Source of the DNA: Actinostola sp. cb2023
Lineage: Eukaryota > Cnidaria > Anthozoa > Actiniaria > Actinostolidae
NCBI GenBank assembly: GCA_033675265.1
Contig: JAUJYZ010001151.1
Coordinates: 1-64,000, forward strand
DNA: 64,000 nt
Reading direction: 5' to 3'
Under the pieces are notes generated by a model, which searched no databases, had not been told where the DNA came from, and saw nothing but the letters and a program-made list of their open reading frames with translations. Shown in pieces: positions 59,195-64,000 of this stretch; position 1 is the stretch's first letter; the number at the start of each line of letters is the position of its first letter. The position numbers and the translations under genes were made by a program.

Positions 59195-59244
59195 GTCCGA
59201 TCAAGGGCACTAGGACAAAGACGTTGTGTGTATTTGAATAGTAA

Positions 59245-59702
59245 CTAGACGCTCTTCTAGCGTGAAGTCGGGCTTCTAAATGAAATGTAACCTATTTGAA
59301 CTAAATATAGATATCTTATAGTGCGATTTTCAGTGCGATTGAAACAGTTTTTGGTTGCTCGTCGTTGCATGACTCGAGCTCGATACAACATGCTTTCCTT
59401 GCAATTTCAGTACTGCGAACTTTACAGTATATCAGTAAAAACGTTAATAGCCCGACTTCACGCTACTAGAGCGTCCTGTTTCAATCTAAATTTGGATTTA
59501 GACGAGAAAAGACTTATATTTTGGCCCCTTGACCTCCGGTGCTTTCCCTGATTGGTTTGTGCTTTGTAATCTTTCTTGGCCAGACTTCATGTCTCCTTCG
59601 GCTTTAGCTCATGCGCTGTAGAACCCAATATGCGTTCTGGGGTCAAAGAATACGACGAACGCTCTGCATTTTTAGAGTCGGGGCTTCCACAGGAAGCCCG
59701 AC
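59245..59702 (-). mobile_element. Insertion in left arm of second palindrome (458 bp)
   Basis: Flanked by TAA (59242-59244 and 59703-59705), present once at the empty site in the other arm. The minus-strand 3' end is a hairpin plus CTAG, as at 3763; GTCGGGCTTC occurs inverted near both ends. It may be a composite of two related repeats. Confidence 0.75.
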
Positions 59703-60451
59703 TAATAAATATGCTACGAGTTGTACTTATCTGTTGTCGATTCTTATTCTTGTTTGTCCCTTATTAGTTGCCTGGCCAAACGAACGTTTCAATTTGAATA
59801 TATATGTCAGTTCCAGTCCGCTATATGTTGTCGTTTCTTATTCGGACGTATCATTGACCTTTCTGGCCTCTGTTGTCCCCTACTAGTTGCCAGTAAGTTG
59901 ATTCCTGGCCAAACGAACGTTTCGATTTGAATTTATGTTCCAGTCCGCTCTCTGCCAAACGTATAGTTAGTTATCAGTGTTAGCTAATAAGTAAGTGAAG
60001 TCAAGTCTGTCGTCGCCTGCCCCCGTACCTGTCAAAATAATTCAATTATAGCAGCAGACGAGAGGACAATAGATAAACCTCTGTTTGCCTACCTCCTCCT
60101 CTTCTAGTGATGCTAGGGCAAATTTGATTAACTTATTAGCTAACACTGATAACTAACTATACGTTTGGCAGAGAGCGGACTGGAACATAAATTCAAATCG
60201 AAACGTTCGTTTGGCCAGGAATCAACTTACTGGCAACTAGTAGGGGACAACAGAGGCCAGAAAGGTCAATGATACGTCCGAATAAGAAACGACAACATAT
60301 AGCGGACTGGAACTGACATATATATTCAAATTGAAACGTTCGTTTGGCCAGGCAACTAATAAGGGACAAACAAGAATAAGAATCGACAACAGATAAGTAC
60401 AACTCGTAGCATATTTATTACTATTCAAATACACACAACGTCTTTGTCCTA

Positions 60452-61136
60452 CTCAGGTATGTTAAGGCCTGGGTATTTTTCTCTTCCAAAATGGCCGCCA
60501 CAAATCAATAGGGGGTGGTCTATATTCTCATATTTTTAAACTATTGTTTTGATATTTTGGCAGATGTGATGAGGTCGCAATGCTAACACTTTCTGATAAC
60601 AGTTTCCATGGAAACATGTAATCTGACCTTTGAACCCTTATTGTAAGAAAATTTGATAAAGCCTCTGGGAGATAGGTAGACTCTTTAAACATTGCGGGTA
60701 TCTTTGCGTAATTGTATCAGGGTTAGTGTATACATTTTCGATCCAACTGGAATGGGTGGAACTTTTAAGGGAAAGGCTAATTAAGGTAAATGTGAAATTT
60801 GATATCCTGAATTTTCTAAGAAATTAACTTACTTTTCCAAGATATCTAGTTGGACTGAAAAACTACATGACAACATGCTTTACTTCCACCCTTTTACTCT
60901 CTGATATTTTTACGCTTTACTGCTCTCCCGAAGCATTATATCATATTTTCTTGCAATTGAGGTCAAATGTCACAGGACGTGTCACCATGGCAACAGCATA
61001 AGCCAAAATGTAGAATAGGACAGTTTATATTAGATGTAGTGAATTCGATGCTATTGGGTACAACCTACCAAAGTTAGACTACTGTTCACCTTGAAAGGGC
61101 GAAATCAGCTTTGACCCAGGCCTTAATATGCCTGAG
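60452..61136. mobile_element. TA-flanked transposon in right arm (685 bp)
   Basis: CTCAGGTATGTTAAGGCCTG...CAGGCCTTAATATGCCTGAG ends with TA at 60450-60451 and 61137-61138. The other palindrome arm reads straight through with one TA. Tc1/mariner-type non-autonomous element. Confidence 0.85.
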
Positions 61137-61258
61137 TAGTGCCCTTGGTCCGATGAACGAATATAATCCGGTATATGGAGTTCCATAATACTCTTGTCGG
61201 CTGATGTCCTTCCCTTCATCTAGTCTTTTTTGCCTTTGTTTGTTTGTCAATGTTTTGT

Positions 61259-63374
61259 CACAGGCAGCCCAACCATTCCTTTTGAGCCTACTAAATAATT
61301 CAATAAAATGATATTTGCGTCTATTTTTGATGGGTTTCCTGTGGTAGAGAGCTCGCGCGCATATATATAATACGTATGTTGGAAATGGGTACCCTGTGTT
61401 GAGTATAATGTTGGGCTTCCTGTGTACGTCCCGCAAGAAGCGCCCGCAAGAAGCGCCCGCAGAAAGTGCATATTGAAACAAGGTATGAAACTACAGTCAT
61501 GCAGGTGATGGCCTGGTCGATGTGTGCCGCATGTATGTGGTGCACTTTTCCGTGAACCGAAGAGCCGAAGTCGTCGTGCGCTTACAGGCCCGTGGGGGAC
61601 ACCCTGGGTGAAGTCGTTATTTTGTCGCTAATGGCGGGGCGTCGAAGAGAAGTTCATATCAAGAAAGACTGATTTTTTTCGGTGTAAACGTTGGGATTCT
61701 ATTCCCTATTCATGGTAAGTTTAGAAGTTCACAATTCATGTCAACTTTAAGTAAATTTAGAAGAAATTCGGCGGTTTTAAAGTAGTCCTTTTTCATTTGG
61801 AATGGTTGAGAAACTTTGGATATGTTGTGCTCGACACGTGCAGTGAGAAAGTTTTGTTGAAAAGTAAGCTGAACTAAAAGTATTTTTGTCATGGTTTTTA
61901 CGTAGTATTTGCTCTAGATGTTCTCTAATAAAAGGACTTGCCTATACTAGGGCAGAAGGGCTGCTTTTAAGCATATTAAAATATTAAAATATTCCTCAAC
62001 AAATCATTTTTTTCATAAATTATATATATGCAGGACTGAGCTATTTGATTTGTGTAGTTTTGTCAGTGATCGAAATACACTTCAACAAGGAACCTCTCTC
62101 AACTGACTGATGGCACTTTATCTGTTTCAACATTTTGACTGTCTCATCTAGAAAGTGTTTGACGTTATTTTGTACTTTACTTATAGTAGTTCTTCTGACA
62201 CAAGGGAACGTCAACACAGCATAAATCATCTGAAGCAAAAATATAGACGAACTCAAATTCACTGACATCGAAGGAGACATGAATGGCGATGGACTCGTGA
62301 AGCAGTTGAAGCTGCCGTGAACTAAAATATTAACAGTTGTTCGTTATTGTCATTGAAATAGCACAACACATTTAGCAAATACTATCATCTGCGAGAAACA
62401 CAGAGTAATTTAATGTAACCGTATTTTTCGTAAGAACGTAAGTAAGCTTATCGTTTCCAACTGCGATGTTTGTTATTCATTCACAACTTGTTGATATTAT
62501 ATTGTGTATAATATTTATTTAATTGTTATTATCCATGGATTACTGATCAATATAGTGAAGAAATCAGTGCACAGAAAGAACGGCAAAACAGTAGTAAAAA
62601 GCTAGTAAACTTATTGTTGAAATAAATACGTTTGTTTGTCATTTTGTGTACAAGTACTGATAGCAAATGTGTTGTGTAGTATTAAATATTGAGAGTTCAG
62701 CAGTTTATAAAACACAATGCGTCAATTTTGAAGATTTTAATCGATAAAAATCAAAATACAAAACAAATACTTTACAGAAGTCAAAACAGAAAACAAATAA
62801 AGTATATTGTAGATGTTTTGACTCATGTTTAGTGAACATATAAATATTACAACTTGCCAAAAAGAGCACAGTTCAGATTTGCCGAGCGCTTGTCGATGCC
62901 TTCTCGAAGGTAAAATCCGACTGTTTCACGGAAAAGTGCACCACATATATGCACCACACATCGGGCCACGACGCTCAGAATTTCGAAAATTAGTTTTTCA
63001 GCGTACGGTGAAGTTAGAGGACTGATACTTATGAAGTTTTTCGAGAATACGGTAAAGATTAGTTATTCGAAGAAAAATTGAATTTTCAAGTCATATTGAC
63101 AAAATTAGGAGCAAAAACGTATTTGTCACATGACTGTAGTTTCATACCTTGTTTCAATATGCACTCTCTGCGGACGCTTCTTGCGGGACGCACACAGGAA
63201 GCCCAACATTATAGGTTACTCAACACAGGGAACCCATGTCCAACATACGTATTATATATGCGCGCCATATGCGCGTGTGCGCTCTCTACCACAGGAAACC
63301 CATCAAAAAAAGACGAAAATATCATTTTATTGAATTATTTAGTAGCCTCAAAAGGAATGGTTGGGCTGCCTGTG
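61259..63374. mobile_element. Family B DNA transposon, 2116 bp, 7-bp TSD
   Basis: CACAGGCAGCCCAACCATTC and its complement begin inverted repeats of about 240 bp (blocks GGGTTTCCTGTGGTAGAGAG, GTTGGGCTTCCTGTGT, AAGAAGCGTCCGCAGA-like), with a further inverted patch at 61527-61558 and 62930-62962. Both flanks are exactly GTTTTGT (61252-61258 and 63375-63381). The interior 61560-62930 has no ORF above 80 codons, so non-autonomous. CGCCCGCAAGAAG is tandemly duplicated in the left arm only (about 61431-61460). Confidence 0.88.
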
Positions 63375-63420
63375 GTTTTGTGTGTTTGTAAATGTTACAA
63401 CTAGTTGTAAAGCTAATATA

Positions 63421-63703
63421 CACCTATTTCAATAAACGTTGTCGTGTTCAAAGCAACAAGCGTCAAGCCAAGACCGAAGTGAGTGTTGGTTTTGTGCTGA
63501 AAATTATTTAAATCACAATTGTTTCTTTAAGGACTAATTACAAAATGTGAACATTTCCACGTGCTTCAGTGTTTGCATATCACACTTCGTTCCATAGAAA
63601 ATAGGTCTGATTTGGATAATTTGCCAACACAAAACCAGTATTCACTTCGGTCTTGGCTTGATGCGTGTTGCTTTGAACGCGACAACGTTAGTTGAAATAG
63701 GTG
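63421..63703. mobile_element. TA-flanked fold-back MITE (283 bp)
   Basis: CACCTATTTCAATAAACGTT...AACGTTAGTTGAAATAGGTG. The arms are about 75 bp including AAGCCAAGACCGAAGTGA, with TA on both sides. Confidence 0.82.
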
Positions 63704-63705
63704 TA

Positions 63706-64000
63706 CAAATAAACGAAATAAACTATGAATCTGGAAATAAGTCGAATTCTGTCAAAACTCGAACTAATTAATGCGGCGTTTCGAGTTCTCATTGATCGTT
63801 TTCACAACTGATTATAACCAGACAATTCACACTCATTTCTCCCTAGTTATTAATAAATGTAGATTTTCATAATAACAGAGCGTAATCCCGCAATCTGATT
63901 GGCTTTCAGCCATTGTCAATACTGTTATCTGTTATTGAAAAAATCTTACAGAAAATGGAAAACCGCTATAATTTGTTAAGTTGTTTATTATTAAATGTAT
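63706..64000. other. End of window, nothing recognised
   Basis: Non-coding; CAATCTGATTGGCTTTCAGCC near 63890 resembles sub-terminal sequence of other local repeats. Confidence 0.35.

Larger units (their letters stand above)
59195..61155. repeat. Second palindrome with about 340-bp arms and insertions
   Basis: Sequence 59203-59244 plus 59703-59992 pairs inverted with 60131-60451 plus 61139-61155. The centre is the 138-bp 59993-60130. GCCTGGCCAAACGAACGTTT blocks occur twice in each arm. The left arm carries an insertion at 59245-59702 and the right arm another at 60452-61136; each insertion site is empty in the opposite arm. Confidence 0.92.

Noticed and set aside
59245..59702. Confident Helitron call
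   Set aside because: The 3-bp TAA duplication against the empty site contradicts Helitron insertion, which makes no duplication.

Overview
The window is eukaryotic, AT-rich and densely packed with transposable-element remains. The families point to an aquatic invertebrate, most likely a cnidarian of the anthozoan type: a BEL/Pao LTR retrotransposon, Penelope-like elements with hammerhead-like motifs, TTAA-flanked Kolobok/piggyBac-type elements, many fold-back elements and long (AAT)n and (TAC)n arrays. That taxonomic call is inference; no rRNA, mitochondrial or conserved host marker is present.

Bases 1-31661 form one giant near-perfect inverted repeat. The left arm is 1-15741, the spacer 15742-15913 and the right arm 15914-31661. 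Everything in the left arm recurs inverted in the right: the 3' part of a BEL/Pao element (pol, integrase, LTR), a Helitron-like or MITE repeat carrying the retrotransposon, a minisatellite, two nested TTAA elements, trinucleotide arrays, a Penelope endonuclease fragment, several fold-back elements and a 7-bp-TSD transposon. The arm differences I found are nearly all homopolymer or microsatellite lengths plus a few substitutions. The structure is therefore either very recent or an assembly or library fold-back. The right arm runs on into the rest of the BEL element, so one complete copy lies at 28093-34884 on the minus strand, with two 221-bp LTRs and an ATATC target duplication. Its reading frame is broken by frameshifts and a stop.

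From 34885 to about 56990 I see no host gene I can support. This part holds repeats: fold-back elements related to those in the palindrome arms, a 1.6-kb transposon with 7-bp TSDs, TA-flanked MITEs, a tRNA-like sequence, a Penelope RT fragment abutting an inverted Penelope endonuclease end, two copies of an 0.8-kb repeat, and a 3.1-kb transposon (52846-55989) containing an integrase-like relic.

The best host-type gene is 58535-57009 (minus): a 508-residue secreted protein built almost entirely of short cysteine repeats in three modules. It has a TATA box upstream and a probable 5'-UTR intron. The last 5 kb contain a second, smaller palindrome (59195-61155) whose two arms each carry a different transposon insertion with the empty site preserved in the other arm. 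After it come a 2.1-kb transposon with 7-bp TSDs (61259-63374) and a TA-flanked MITE.
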